Positions 53,158 through 62,307 of a stretch of DNA of 64,000 nt are shown piece by piece. The position numbers were made by a program, and so were the translations under genes. Every line of letters starts with the position of its first letter. Position 1 is the stretch's first letter. The stretch is from an alpha proteobacterium AAP38 (GTDB taxonomy: Bacteria > Pseudomonadota > Alphaproteobacteria > Azospirillales > Azospirillaceae): the NCBI GenBank assembly GCA_001296005.1, contig LJHR01000009.1, forward strand, positions 62,001 to 126,000. The letters are read 5' to 3'. A model generated the notes under the pieces. The model made no database searches, was not told the DNA's origin, and saw nothing but the letters and a program-made list of their open reading frames with translations.

Positions 53158-55107
53158 ATGGCGACGAAAGCGGCGCAGACGGCAGAAGTGTCGGAGCAGC
53201 GGGAAGAGGAAGCCAATGGCCCTCTGATGGACGGCATGGCCATTGCCGTCAAGAAGATGATCGCGCGCGGCAAGGAGCGTGGGTACGTCACTTATGACGA
53301 ACTCAACGCGGCTTTGCCGCCGGACAGCTCCTCGTCCGAACAGATCGAAGACACGATGGCCTTGCTGTCCGAAATGGGCATCAATGTCGTCGAGGCCGAA
53401 GAAGCCGATGAGAGCAGCGGCAACGAAGGTGAAGGCGAAGGCCGTCAGTCCGGTAACCTGGACGATGACGATATCGGCCGCACCGACGATCCTGTGCGCA
53501 TGTATCTGCGCGAAATGGGGTCGGTGGAGCTGCTGAGCCGCGAGGGCGAAATTGCCATCGCCAAGCGCATCGAGGCCGGTCGTGAGATGATGATCGGCGC
53601 GATCTGTGAATCGCCGCTGACCATTCAGGCCATCATCGAGTGGCATCAGTCGTTGCAGGACGGCAAGATGCTGCTGCGCGACATCATCGATCTGGACGCG
53701 TCCTATGGCGTGGACCCGGAAGCCGGTGAACTGCCGCCCGAAGCGCTGGACGGCCCCGCCGCCGAGCGTGAAGAGGAAGAAGGCGAGCGTCCGGAGGGCG
53801 AGGGCGAAGGTGCGCCCGCCGGTGATGGGGAAGAGGAAGGCAATGTCTCCCTCTCCGCCATGGAAGCCGAGCTGAAGCCCAAGGTCCTGGAGACGTTCGG
53901 CAAGATCGAGGAAACCTATGAGCGCCTGCACAAGATGCAGGAAGAGCGCCTGGGCCTGCTGCAAAGCGGCCAGGAGTTGCCCAAGGGTTCCGACAAGAAA
54001 TACGACAAGGTGAAGGCCGAACTGACCGAGCTGGTCAATTCCGTGCGCCTGAACAATGGCCGTATCGAACAACTGGTCGAACAGCTCTATGCGCTCAACC
54101 GCAAGCTGCTGGGCTTTGAAGGCCGTCTGCTGCGTCTGGCCACCGATTGCCGGGTGAAGCGCGAGGATTTCCTGCAGCACTATTACGGGTCGGAACTGGA
54201 CCCGAAATGGCTGGACCGCTGCAAGAGCATCTCCAAGGCCTGGGCCAAGTTCGCCGAGCGTTCGTCGTATGAGGTGGGCCGCGTCCGTGAGAGCATCGCG
54301 GAAGTGTCCAGTCAGGCCCGTCTGCCCATCGGCGAGTTCCGCCGCATCGTCTCCACCGTCCAGAAGGGCGAGAAGGAGGCGAGCCGCGCCAAGAAGGAGA
54401 TGGTGGAGGCCAACCTGCGCCTCGTGATCTCCATCGCCAAGAAGTACACGAACCGTGGCTTGCAGTTCCTGGACCTGATCCAGGAAGGCAATATCGGCCT
54501 GATGAAGGCCGTGGATAAGTTCGAGTATCGGCGCGGTTACAAGTTCTCCACCTATGCCACTTGGTGGATTCGGCAGGCGATCACCCGTTCGATCGCCGAC
54601 CAGGCCCGCACCATCCGTATCCCCGTGCACATGATCGAAACGATCAACAAGCTGGTCCGCACCAGCCGCCAGATGCTGCACGAGATCGGACGCGAGCCGA
54701 CGCCGGAAGAACTGGCCGAGCGGCTGATGATGCCGCTGGAAAAGGTCCGCAAGGTCCTGAAGATCGCCAAGGAGCCGATCTCGCTGGAAACGCCGATCGG
54801 CGACGAGGAAGATTCGCATCTGGGCGACTTCATCGAGGACAAGAACGCCGTTCTTCCCCTCGATGCCGCCATCCAGGCGAACCTGCGCGAGACCACGACC
54901 CGTATACTCGCTACGCTGACGGCCCGCGAGGAGCGTGTGCTGCGCATGCGTTTCGGCATTGGTATGAACACCGACCACACCCTGGAAGAGGTAGGTCAGC
55001 AGTTCAGCGTGACGCGCGAACGTATCCGTCAGATCGAGGCCAAGGCGCTTCGCAAGCTGAAGCACCCGTCGCGGTCGCGCAAGCTGCGCAGCTTCCTGGA
55101 TACGTGA
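53158..55107 (+). CDS. rpoD: RNA polymerase sigma factor RpoD (sigma-70)
   Basis: The primary sigma factor, 649 aa. Region 1.1 is at the N-terminus, region 1.2 is [22 protein letters not shown], an acidic non-conserved region follows ([23 protein letters not shown]), then region 2 ([41 protein letters not shown] and [29 protein letters not shown]) and region 4.2 ([31 protein letters not shown]). AGGGGGCAGCG precedes the ATG. A strong terminator follows. Confidence 0.98.
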   Translation: MATKAAQTAEVSEQREEEANGPLMDGMAIAVKKMIARGKERGYVTYDELNAALPPDSSSSEQIEDTMALLSEMGINVVEAEEADESSGNEGEGEGRQSGNLDDDDIGRTDDPVRMYLREMGSVELLSREGEIAIAKRIEAGREMMIGAICESPLTIQAIIEWHQSLQDGKMLLRDIIDLDASYGVDPEAGELPPEALDGPAAEREEEEGERPEGEGEGAPAGDGEEEGNVSLSAMEAELKPKVLETFGKIEETYERLHKMQEERLGLLQSGQELPKGSDKKYDKVKAELTELVNSVRLNNGRIEQLVEQLYALNRKLLGFEGRLLRLATDCRVKREDFLQHYYGSELDPKWLDRCKSISKAWAKFAERSSYEVGRVRESIAEVSSQARLPIGEFRRIVSTVQKGEKEASRAKKEMVEANLRLVISIAKKYTNRGLQFLDLIQEGNIGLMKAVDKFEYRRGYKFSTYATWWIRQAITRSIADQARTIRIPVHMIETINKLVRTSRQMLHEIGREPTPEELAERLMMPLEKVRKVLKIAKEPISLETPIGDEEDSHLGDFIEDKNAVLPLDAAIQANLRETTTRILATLTAREERVLRMRFGIGMNTDHTLEEVGQQFSVTRERIRQIEAKALRKLKHPSRSRKLRSFLDT

Positions 55108-55118
55108 TCCAGACACAC

Positions 55119-55148
55119 AAAAGGCCGGCGGAAACGCCGGCCTTTTTT
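55119..55148 (+). terminator. Rho-independent terminator of rpoD
   Basis: 12-bp stem AAAAGGCCGGCG/CGCCGGCCTTTT with loop GAAA and following TT. Confidence 0.95.
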
Positions 55149-55149
55149 G

Positions 55150-55187
55150 TCGTAGGTCGCATGCGCTGACGCTTATGCGACCTACGA
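55150..55187. repeat. REP element 5, upstream of the transposase
   Basis: Arms TCGTAGGTCGCAT/ATGCGACCTACGA (13 bp, perfect) around GCGCTGACGCTT. It lies 38 bp before the RAYT start, directly after the rpoD terminator. Confidence 0.9.
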
Positions 55188-55224
55188 TCTTGCATATAGG
55201 AGAATTTGTCGCGATATTTTCGTC

Positions 55225-55695
55225 ATGAAGTATCGGCGCCAGTTCATTCCCGGGCATAGCTACTTTTTCACGGTCGCTACCGCTTGGCGTCGACCGATTT
55301 TCTCTGATCCTGTGATGGTGTCTCTTCTGCGAGCCATCATTGTAGAAGAAAGGCGGGATCGCCCTTTTGAGATCGGGGCGGCGGTCATTCTGCCAGACCA
55401 TCTTCATATGATCTTGAGTTTGCCAGAGGGAGACGCCGATTATTCCCGGCGATGGCAGCGCATCAAGGCGAGGTTCAGCAGGCGTTGTGGTCTACCACCG
55501 TTGCACGCGTCCGCCTCACAACGAGAACGCGGCGGTTTGGGGATCTGGCAAAACAGATTTTGGGAACACAGGCTGCGTGATGATGCCGACTGGGAACATC
55601 ACTTTGCCTATATCCACGGCAATCCGGTTAAGCACGGACTGTGCAAAGATGCCTATGATTGGCCATGGTCTAGCATTCACCATGGCCAGTCGTAG
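55225..55695 (+). CDS. REP-associated tyrosine transposase (RAYT)
   Basis: A 156-aa HUH-type Y1 nuclease of the IS200/IS605-related RAYT group. Metal-binding HLH is in LPDHLHMIL (His59, His61); the catalytic Tyr is Tyr129 in YIHGNPVKHGL; the FWEHRLRDDADW segment is typical. These proteins bind and nick REP hairpins. The gene is visibly less GC-rich than its neighbours, suggesting transfer. It is flanked on both sides by REP elements, and its last Ser codon and stop (TCG-TAG) are supplied by the downstream REP arm. It probably mobilised the window's REPs. Confidence 0.93.
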   Translation: MKYRRQFIPGHSYFFTVATAWRRPIFSDPVMVSLLRAIIVEERRDRPFEIGAAVILPDHLHMILSLPEGDADYSRRWQRIKARFSRRCGLPPLHASASQRERGGLGIWQNRFWEHRLRDDADWEHHFAYIHGNPVKHGLCKDAYDWPWSSIHHGQS

Positions 55696-55765
55696 GTCGC
55701 ATAAGCGTAAGCGCATGCGACAACTTGTGTCACGTCGCATGCGCTTACGCTTATGCGACCTACGA
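55690..55765. repeat. REP element 6 (perfect 32-bp inverted pair)
   Basis: Two REP units form perfect 32-bp arms (55690-55721 and 55734-55765) around a 12-nt centre. The arms begin TCGTAGGTCGCATAAGCG and end GCGCATGCGAC. It overlaps the transposase stop codon and lies 11 bp from the fliG stop. This is the longest and least decayed REP pair in the window. Confidence 0.93.
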
Positions 55766-55776
55766 CAACTCTTTGA

Positions 55777-56799
55777 TCAATAAACCAGCTCGTCCTCGCC
55801 CTTGCCGCTGGCAATGACGATTTCGCCGCGCGCGGCCATATCCTTCGTCAACTGCACCATGTACATCTGCGCCTCGTCCACGTCGCGCAGGCGGATGGGG
55901 CCCATGGCGCCCATATCCTCGCGCATGATCTTGGCGGCGCGTTCGGACATGTTGGTGAAGAACAGGTCCTTCAGCGTGTCCGACGCACCCTTCAGGGCGG
56001 TGGCCAGCTTCTGCTTGTCCACGCTGCGCAGCAGGGTCTGGATGCCGCTGGGGTCCAGCTTCGACAGATCCTCAAACGTGAACATCAGGGCGCGGATACG
56101 TTCAGCGCTGTCGCGGTTGCGCTCTTCCAATGCCGCGATGAAGCGGCTTTCGGTGTTGCGGTCAAAGCTGTTGAAGATTTCCGCCATCATCTCGTGCGCG
56201 TCGCGGCGGTTGGTGCGGGCCAGGTTCGACATGAATTCGGTACGCAGCGTGCGCTCGATATCGTCGATAACTTCCTTCTGCACCGCTTCCATGCGCAGCA
56301 TACGCATGATGACTTCCATCGCGAAGCTTTCGGGCAGCAGCTGGAGCACGCGGCCCGCATGGTCGCCCTTGATCTTGGACATGATCACGGCGACGGTCTG
56401 CGGATATTCGTTCTTCAGGTAATTGGCCAGCACCTGCTCGTTCACGTTGGTCAGCTTGTCCCACATGGTACGACCGGCAGGACCACGGATTTCCTCCATG
56501 ATCTGGTCGACCTTGTCCTTGGGCAGGACCTTGGTCAGCAGGCGTTCGGTGCTGTCGAACGAACCGACCAGCGAACCGGTGGAGCTGATCTGCTCCGCGA
56601 ACTCGACGAACAGACGCTCCACCAGATTGGAACTGACCGAGCCAAGGTTGGCCATGGTCTGGGACAGTTCCTTGATCTCGTCATCGCCCATCAAGGCGAA
56701 CAGCTTCGATGCGATTTCCTCGCCCAGCGCAAGCATCAGGATGGAGGCCTTTTCAGGCCCGGTCAGGCCACGATAATCCTCACGAACGCGCATCGCCAT
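55777..56799 (-). CDS. fliG: Flagellar motor switch protein FliG
   Basis: A 340-aa rotor protein that couples MotA/B proton flow to rotation. Present are the N-terminal FliF-binding domain ([23 protein letters not shown]), the middle domain with EYPQ (in place of the common EHPQ) at [13 protein letters not shown], and the C-terminal torque helix region ([31 protein letters not shown]). ATG 56799 has GGAG 8 nt upstream. No other flagellar gene is near, so this copy is separate from any main flagellar cluster. Confidence 0.96.
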   Translation of the reverse strand: MAMRVREDYRGLTGPEKASILMLALGEEIASKLFALMGDDEIKELSQTMANLGSVSSNLVERLFVEFAEQISSTGSLVGSFDSTERLLTKVLPKDKVDQIMEEIRGPAGRTMWDKLTNVNEQVLANYLKNEYPQTVAVIMSKIKGDHAGRVLQLLPESFAMEVIMRMLRMEAVQKEVIDDIERTLRTEFMSNLARTNRRDAHEMMAEIFNSFDRNTESRFIAALEERNRDSAERIRALMFTFEDLSKLDPSGIQTLLRSVDKQKLATALKGASDTLKDLFFTNMSERAAKIMREDMGAMGPIRLRDVDEAQMYMVQLTKDMAARGEIVIASGKGEDELVY

Positions 56800-56915
56800 G
56801 GCGGCCACTCCAACGCTACAAAGGCCGGCAGGAAAGGCCGGTCCAGACACCTGGCGCGGAATCTAGCACACCGATTCGCCAAGGTGAATCCGTCACGTAC
56901 ACGAAAGCGTATGGG

Positions 56916-57386
56916 TTATGGTCCGCCGGCCAGGGCACGGCGGCGTTCTTCCCAGCTGACCTCGTCCACGATGGGGGAAATCGGGCTGCGCGGCAGTTCG
57001 GCCTTCATGCCGGGGCAATCCCGCGGCCCGTCATAGGCACGGCCCGCCAGATAGCCGATGGTGGACCCGACGCCGGCCCCCGCCAGTCCCTTGGCGGCGG
57101 TTGTCACGCTGCTGTCATTGTCATCGCCCAGTGCCATCCCGGCCATCAGACCGACAGCAGCCCCGATCCAGGTCCCAGCCTGGGCACCCTTCTGGCTGCG
57201 TCCCGTGCAGGGCGGCGGCAATGCCTCCCTCACACGCAGGTCGGCATTATCCAGGGATACGATCTCGCCTGGAAGCGGATCGGTGCTGGGCAGGGGCTTG
57301 AAACTGTTGGCAGGGGTATCGGCGGCGAAAGCGGGCTGAAAACTCAGCAGGCTAAGGATCGTGATCGCTAAGCCGCCCGCTTTCAT
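56916..57386 (-). CDS. Exported protein with glycine-zipper segment
   Basis: A 156-aa protein with signal peptide (MKAGGLAITILSLLSFQPAFA). It then has a motif NSFKPLPSTDPLPGEIVSL shared in form with the next upstream gene, and a glycine-zipper-like hydrophobic hairpin (GTWIGAAVGLMAGMALG ... GLAGAGVGSTIGYLAGRAYDG) typical of outer-membrane-associated small proteins. Function unknown. It starts 4 nt after the neighbouring gene ends, so the two form an operon. Confidence 0.78.
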   Translation of the reverse strand: MKAGGLAITILSLLSFQPAFAADTPANSFKPLPSTDPLPGEIVSLDNADLRVREALPPPCTGRSQKGAQAGTWIGAAVGLMAGMALGDDNDSSVTTAAKGLAGAGVGSTIGYLAGRAYDGPRDCPGMKAELPRSPISPIVDEVSWEERRRALAGGP

Positions 57387-57390
57387 GATG

Positions 57391-57909
57391 TCACCGGCGC
57401 CCGTCCCAGAATTCCAGCGGCGCCGACACGGACGGGGCGCCCAGGATATTGCCGCCATACTTATGGCGCAGGAAGCTTTCATTATAGTTCAGGCGCGGCG
57501 TGCCATAGGAATAGCCATAGGGTGTGTAGTAGCCGCGATTGTTGGAATAAAACGGCTCGGCGTCATAACCGATCTGCCCGTCGCCTAGCAGCTGGTTCGA
57601 CCGGCGGGCGCCATATCCGCTGCTGAAGGACGGCATGTTGCCGCTGACCGACAGGCTGAAACCGTCCGGCAGGCGGGAGCTGTTTTCCCCCGACAGGGCC
57701 AGGGCGGCCGCAGCGGCGGCATCGGCACCGGGGCGGGCATAGGATTGGGCAGCGGCGCGTTCGCCGGGCGTCACGTCGCGGCTGATCGGCTTGAAGGTAT
57801 TCACGGGCTTGCCCGCCTCGTCCGCCAGAACCGGTGCCGACATCGGAACAGCCACCAGCAAGGCGGCAATACCGGCGGCGCGGGTGTGACGGGTGACAGC
57901 GTTACGCAT
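57391..57909 (-). CDS. Exported hypothetical protein, Tyr/Asn-rich C-terminus
   Basis: A 172-aa protein with signal peptide (RAAGIAALLVAVPMSAPVLA), the N-terminal motif NTFKPISRDVTPGERA that parallels the downstream gene, and a Tyr/Gly/Asn-rich second half (FYSNNRGYYTPYGYSYGTPRLNYNESF) that looks like a surface or disordered region. GGAGAG precedes ATG 57909. I do not recognise a family. It is divergent from waaA. Confidence 0.75.
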   Translation of the reverse strand: MRNAVTRHTRAAGIAALLVAVPMSAPVLADEAGKPVNTFKPISRDVTPGERAAAQSYARPGADAAAAAALALSGENSSRLPDGFSLSVSGNMPSFSSGYGARRSNQLLGDGQIGYDAEPFYSNNRGYYTPYGYSYGTPRLNYNESFLRHKYGGNILGAPSVSAPLEFWDGRR

Positions 57910-58224
57910 CGCAATTCTCTCCACTGCCGGGGCGGTGCCTGTCCTGAAGACCGGGGCAGCGCCACAATCGGGGGAACCGGGCCGTCCCACGGACGCCCGT
58001 ATCATGTCTCTAAGGTCATGCGTCGTGGCGTCCACGTCAAGGGGGCTAAGCGCTTTCTTGCCCAGAAATCCCCTTTGCCGCAGAAGGCTCCATGCCAAAT
58101 TGAACAATGATCAAGGCTGAATTATGGCGATAGGCGGCATGGCAGCCGGGGAACGGCCATGGTGGCGGGCAGGGTTTTCACCGTGCTAGCTTGCCGGGAC
58201 AATGCCAGAGACCCCGATCCCCCC

Positions 58225-59502
58225 ATGTTGTACAGCCTTTATCGCGGCCTGACGCATCTGGCCGGCCCGGCCATCGTCCGGCTGCTGGACCGGCGCGCCG
58301 CGCGTGGCAAGGAAGATCCGGCCCGCCGGCATGAACGGCTGGGCCGTCCGCTGCTGCCCCGTCCGGCGGGGCGGCTGGTCTGGGTCCATGCCGCCTCGGT
58401 GGGGGAGGCGCTGGCGGTGCTGCCGCTGGTGGAAAGGCTGTTGCCACTGGGGCCGCAGGTGCAGGTGATAGTGACGACGGGAACGGTGACGTCCGCCGCG
58501 TTGATGGCAAGGCGGTTGCCGGGGCCGCGTGCCTTTCACCAATATGTGCCGGTGGACCTGCCTGGTGCCGTCGATGGCTTCCTGGCCCATTGGCGGCCCG
58601 ATCTGGTGCTATGGGTGGAATCGGAATTCTGGCCCAATCTCCTGTCCGCCATCCGGCAGGCCGCCATTCCCGCTGCCCTGGTCAATGCGCGGCTGTCGGC
58701 CAAAAGTTTTGGCAATTGGCGGCGGTTTCCGCGCAGCGCGCGGCGGCTTCTGTCCGTGTTCCAATTGGCCCTGGCCCAGACGGGGGTGGAGGCGGAACGG
58801 CTGTCGGCGCTCGGCATTGCCGATGTGCGGGCTGTGGGCAACCTGAAATATTCGGCCCCGCCCTTGCCCGCCGATCCGGCGGTGCTGGACACCCTGTCGG
58901 CTGCCATCGGGCCCCGCCCCGTCTGGACCTTTGCCAGCAGCCATGCGGGGGAGGAGGCGATGGCCATCGCGGCGCAGGTGGAATTGCGCCGGCACCTGCC
59001 CGACGCGCTGCTCCTGCTGGTGCCGCGCCATCCCGATCGGGGGGGGAAGGTGGCGGGGATGCTGTCCAACGCCGTCCTGTCTTTTTCCCGCCGAAGTGAG
59101 GGCGGGCTGCCGGCGGCGGGGGATGCGGTCTTCCTGATGGATACGCTGGGGGAGATGGGGCTGGTCTTTCGCCTGGCTCCTGTCACGGTGATGGGCGGGT
59201 CCTTCATGCCCGTGGGCGGGCATAATCCCATTGAACCCGCCCTGCTGCACAGCGCCGTCATCCATGGCCCGCACATGTTCAATTTCGCGGAAGTTGCGGC
59301 GGCGATGCAGGCGGCGGGCGGGCTTCTGCCCCTGGTCGGCCCGCAACAGATCGCCGATGCTGTCGCGGACCTGCTGTCCGATCCCGCGCGGCGACAGGCG
59401 CAGGCAGAGGCGGCACGAGAGGTGGCCCTGCGCAATGCCACGGCCATCGACCGGGTGATGGCGGCACTGGCACCGCTGCTGCACCGGGCGGGGGTGGGAT
59501 GA
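58225..59502 (+). CDS. waaA: 3-deoxy-D-manno-octulosonic acid transferase (Kdo transferase)
   Basis: Adds Kdo to lipid A precursor at the inner membrane. The 425-aa GT30 enzyme has an N-terminal anchor (LYRGLTHLAGPAIVRLL), the acceptor motif WVHAASVGEALAVLPLV with the catalytic Glu, the LVLWVESEFWPNLL segment and a C-terminal donor domain including GGSFMPVGGHNPIEPA. ATG 58225 (MLYSLYRG) is the family-like start. Its TGA overlaps the lpxK ATG, forming the operon waaA-lpxK-lpxL. Confidence 0.96.
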   Translation: MLYSLYRGLTHLAGPAIVRLLDRRAARGKEDPARRHERLGRPLLPRPAGRLVWVHAASVGEALAVLPLVERLLPLGPQVQVIVTTGTVTSAALMARRLPGPRAFHQYVPVDLPGAVDGFLAHWRPDLVLWVESEFWPNLLSAIRQAAIPAALVNARLSAKSFGNWRRFPRSARRLLSVFQLALAQTGVEAERLSALGIADVRAVGNLKYSAPPLPADPAVLDTLSAAIGPRPVWTFASSHAGEEAMAIAAQVELRRHLPDALLLLVPRHPDRGGKVAGMLSNAVLSFSRRSEGGLPAAGDAVFLMDTLGEMGLVFRLAPVTVMGGSFMPVGGHNPIEPALLHSAVIHGPHMFNFAEVAAAMQAAGGLLPLVGPQQIADAVADLLSDPARRQAQAEAAREVALRNATAIDRVMAALAPLLHRAGVG

Positions 59503-60485
59503 TGCGCGCCCCTGCCTTCTGGTATGCCCCGCCGGGCCTGCTGTCGGCGCTGCTGACGCCGCTGTCATGGCTGTGGCGGGCGGGTGCCGTGCTGCGGTTG
59601 CGGGTACCGGTGAAGGCGACGGTGCCGGTACTGTGCGTTGGTAATCTGGTGGCCGGCGGGGCCGGCAAGACGCCCGTGGTGCGGGACCTGGCGGCGCGGT
59701 TGCGGGCGCGGGGCGTGGCGGCGGCGTCGCTGTCGCGCGGGCATGGCGGGCGCATGCGGGGGCCGCTTGCCGTGGACCCGGCCCTTCACCATGCGATGGA
59801 TGTGGGGGATGAGCCGCTGTTGCTGGCCGCCACGGGTGCCGCCTGGATTGGGCGGGACCGGGTGGCAGCGGCCAAGGCCATGGTGAAGACGGGGGTGGGC
59901 GCCATCATCCTGGATGATGGGTTTCAGAACCGCGCCCTGCACAAGGATTTGTCGCTGATCGTCGTTGATGCCGGGGCCGGGTTCGGCAATAGCCGCGTCA
60001 TGCCGGCGGGACCGCTGCGGGAGAGTGTGGCCGGCGGGTTGAAACGCGCGGATGCGCTGGTGGTCATCGGCGATGGGCCGGGTCTGGCGGCGGCCAAGGC
60101 AATGGCGGGGCCGCTGCCCGTGCTGACGGCCCGGCTGCTGCCCGATCCGGCGGCGCTGGAGCCATTGCGGGGCCGGCCCCTGCTGGCCTTTGCCGGAATC
60201 GGGCGGCCTGCGAAATTCTTCGCGACCCTGCGCGATGCCGACCTGTCTGTGGTGGCGGAAAGGGCATTTCCCGACCATCACCCGTTCCGTGCGGCGGACC
60301 TGTCCGCCCTGCTGGCACAGGCACAGGCGCTGGGCGCCACGCTGGTGACGACGGAAAAGGATGCGATGCGTCTATCGCCCATCTGGCGGCCCCGTGTGGC
60401 GGTGCTGCCTGTCCGCCTCTCCTGGGATGATCCCGTTGCGGTGGAGCGGCTGCTGGATCGGTTGATGGAGACGCGCTATGGCTGA
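59499..60485 (+). CDS. lpxK: Tetraacyldisaccharide 4'-kinase
   Basis: Phosphorylates the 4' position of the lipid A precursor. The 328-aa product has an N-terminal membrane helix (WYAPPGLLSALLTPLSWLWRAGAVL), the P-loop GGAGKTPVV near residues 51-59, and LDDGFQNRALHKDLSLIVVDA. Two adjacent ATG codons (59499, 59502) are possible starts. Its end overlaps the acyltransferase start by 8 nt. Confidence 0.96.
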   Translation: MMRAPAFWYAPPGLLSALLTPLSWLWRAGAVLRLRVPVKATVPVLCVGNLVAGGAGKTPVVRDLAARLRARGVAAASLSRGHGGRMRGPLAVDPALHHAMDVGDEPLLLAATGAAWIGRDRVAAAKAMVKTGVGAIILDDGFQNRALHKDLSLIVVDAGAGFGNSRVMPAGPLRESVAGGLKRADALVVIGDGPGLAAAKAMAGPLPVLTARLLPDPAALEPLRGRPLLAFAGIGRPAKFFATLRDADLSVVAERAFPDHHPFRAADLSALLAQAQALGATLVTTEKDAMRLSPIWRPRVAVLPVRLSWDDPVAVERLLDRLMETRYG

Positions 60486-61380
60486 CCACAGCCGCCTGCG
60501 CCGCCGGTTCGACCGGGTTGTCGGCTACCGTCTGCAAGCCGCTTTCGTCTGGCTGTTCATAGCGACCATGCGGTTGCTGTCGCCCGAACAGGCATCGGAC
60601 CTGGGGGGCGGCCTGCTGCGCCGGATCGGCCCGCGCCTGTCGCGGTCGCGGCGCATGCGGCGCGATATCGCCCGCGCGCTGCCGGGGCTGGAACCGGCGC
60701 GCATCGATGCCATTATCACCCAGGCCTGGGACAATCTGGGCCGCACCTTTGCCGAATATGTGCATTTGGACCGTATCGCGGCGGATTTCGACCGGCATGT
60801 GCAGGTGACGGGGCTGGAGCACCTGCAGGCGCTGGCGGGCGATGACCGGCCCGGTATCGTCTTCACCGGCCATTTCGCCAATTGGGAATTGTGCGCCATG
60901 GTGTCGGCGCGGGTGGGGCTGCACCTGACCTATGTGTTCCGCAAGCCCAACAATCCGTTCGTGGCCGAGATGCTGGCCCGCGCCCGCGCGCCCCTGGGCG
61001 GCACCATGGTGCCCAAGGGTCGGGAGGCGGCACGCGGCCTGATGGCGGCCATCCGGGCCGGCGGGCATGTCGGCCTGCTGGTTGACCAGAAACTGAATGA
61101 GGGGCCGCTGGTGCCGTTCCTGGGGCGGGAGGCGCGGACGGGCACGGTTCTGGCCGATCTGGCCCTGCGCTATGACGCGCCCGCGGTACCCATCCGCGTG
61201 GTACGGACGGGTGCTGCGCGGTTTCGCGTCACGATCCTGTCGCCGCTGGATTTTGCCCGGACCGGGGATGTGAAGGCCGACACGCTGTCGGCCATGAAAC
61301 AGGTCAATGCGCTGCTGGAAGACTGGGTGCGCGACGATCCCGGCCAATGGATGTGGCAGCATCGGCGCTGGCCGGAGTGA
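60478..61380 (+). CDS. Lipid A acyltransferase (LpxL/HtrB family)
   Basis: A 300-aa membrane-associated acyltransferase adding a secondary acyl chain to Kdo-lipid A. The catalytic HxxxxE is HFANWE near residue 131, followed by FRKPNNP and a LLVDQKLNEGP segment that fits the third family motif. The order waaA-lpxK-lpxL-like is common in alphaproteobacteria. The acyl chain specificity cannot be told. The gene ends 3 bp from the convergent cupin gene. Confidence 0.93.
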   Translation: MADHSRLRRRFDRVVGYRLQAAFVWLFIATMRLLSPEQASDLGGGLLRRIGPRLSRSRRMRRDIARALPGLEPARIDAIITQAWDNLGRTFAEYVHLDRIAADFDRHVQVTGLEHLQALAGDDRPGIVFTGHFANWELCAMVSARVGLHLTYVFRKPNNPFVAEMLARARAPLGGTMVPKGREAARGLMAAIRAGGHVGLLVDQKLNEGPLVPFLGREARTGTVLADLALRYDAPAVPIRVVRTGAARFRVTILSPLDFARTGDVKADTLSAMKQVNALLEDWVRDDPGQWMWQHRRWPE

Positions 61381-61383
61381 CCC

Positions 61384-61743
61384 TCACTCATAGACCGCGT
61401 AATATTTCTTCGCGGGCTCCAGAATGTCCCACACACCGGTGAAGTCCGCCGGCATGACAAAGGCGTCGCCCGCCTGAAAACGCCGTTCGGTGCCGTCATC
61501 GCCCCGCACCACGACCACACCTTCCAACAACTGGCAGAACTCATTCTCTGTGAAGACCACGCGCCAGGAACCGACGGCGCCGGTCCAGATGCCGCAATTG
61601 AAGCGGCCATCGGCACTGCTGAACCGGTTGCTGACGGTCTGTACCGGGTCACCGGTCAGGATGCGGTCGGCGGCGGGGCGGTAGGTCTCAGCCTCCGGGC
61701 CGGGATCACTCAGCACCGTGACGGCGGGGAACTGGCTTGTCAT
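61384..61743 (-). CDS. Cupin domain protein (DUF861-like)
   Basis: A 119-aa single cupin: GIWTGAVGSWRVVFTENEFCQLLEGVVVVRGDDG, then ERRFQAGDAFVMPADFTGVWDIL, the pattern of the EutQ/DUF861 type with WxxxP-G-W features. The usual metal His residues are mostly absent. AGGAG stands 7 nt before ATG 61743 (a second ATG is 3 nt upstream). It starts 8-10 nt after the tadA stop, so it shares a transcript. Function unknown. Confidence 0.88.
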   Translation of the reverse strand: MTSQFPAVTVLSDPGPEAETYRPAADRILTGDPVQTVSNRFSSADGRFNCGIWTGAVGSWRVVFTENEFCQLLEGVVVVRGDDGTERRFQAGDAFVMPADFTGVWDILEPAKKYYAVYE

Positions 61744-61753
61744 CATCAAACTC

Positions 61754-62218
61754 CTATCGCCTGTCTTTGAAGAAATCGCGCAGCAGGCTGGCCGCCCGCG
61801 CCTCCCCGAACCCGCCATAGGCGTCGGGCGCGTGGTGACAGGTCGGCTGCTGGAAATAGCGGGGGCCATGATCGACGGCCCCGCCCTTGGGATCATAGGC
61901 CGCGAAATAGACCCGCCGCAGCCGGGCAAAACTGATGGCGCCAGCACACATGGCACAGGGTTCCAGCGTGACATACAGGTCCAGGCCGGGCAGGCGCGGG
62001 CTGTTCAGGGCGGATGCGGCCTGACGGATGGCCAGCACCTCGGCATGGGCCGTGGGGTCGGACAGTTCCTCTGTCCGGTTGCCGGCGGAACCCAGCACGC
62101 GGCCCGTGGCCGGGTCCACCACGACGGCACCCACCGGCACCTCCCCACGCGCCGCCGCCTGTTCGGCTTCGGCAAAGGCAAGGTCCATGGGGGTAGGGGC
62201 ATTGGGAAGGTCGGTCAT
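61754..62218 (-). CDS. tadA: tRNA-specific adenosine deaminase TadA
   Basis: Converts A34 to inosine in tRNA-Arg(ACG). The 154-aa enzyme has zinc site HAE (in DPTAHAEVLAIRQ) with catalytic Glu, and PCAMC in LEPCAMCAGAISFARL. The LDLYVTLEPC and FAAYDPKGGAVDHG segments are typical of TadA rather than cytosine deaminases. ATG 62218 (MTDLPNAPTPMD) is chosen; a start at the later ATG of MDLAFAEAE is possible. Divergent from rluB. Confidence 0.95.
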   Translation of the reverse strand: MTDLPNAPTPMDLAFAEAEQAAARGEVPVGAVVVDPATGRVLGSAGNRTEELSDPTAHAEVLAIRQAASALNSPRLPGLDLYVTLEPCAMCAGAISFARLRRVYFAAYDPKGGAVDHGPRYFQQPTCHHAPDAYGGFGEARAASLLRDFFKDRR

Positions 62219-62307
62219 GATGCGCGCAAGGCTGCATGGGACGGTCGCGCCCGTCAAGGCGGGGCGCGGCTTGCGGCAATCTTGTTTCGCGCGTAATCTC
62301 CGCGCCC

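Noticed and set aside
52894-55407. 837-codon open frame on the minus strand
   Set aside because: Antisense to rpoD, which has all sigma regions; low-complexity composition and no signal or domain.
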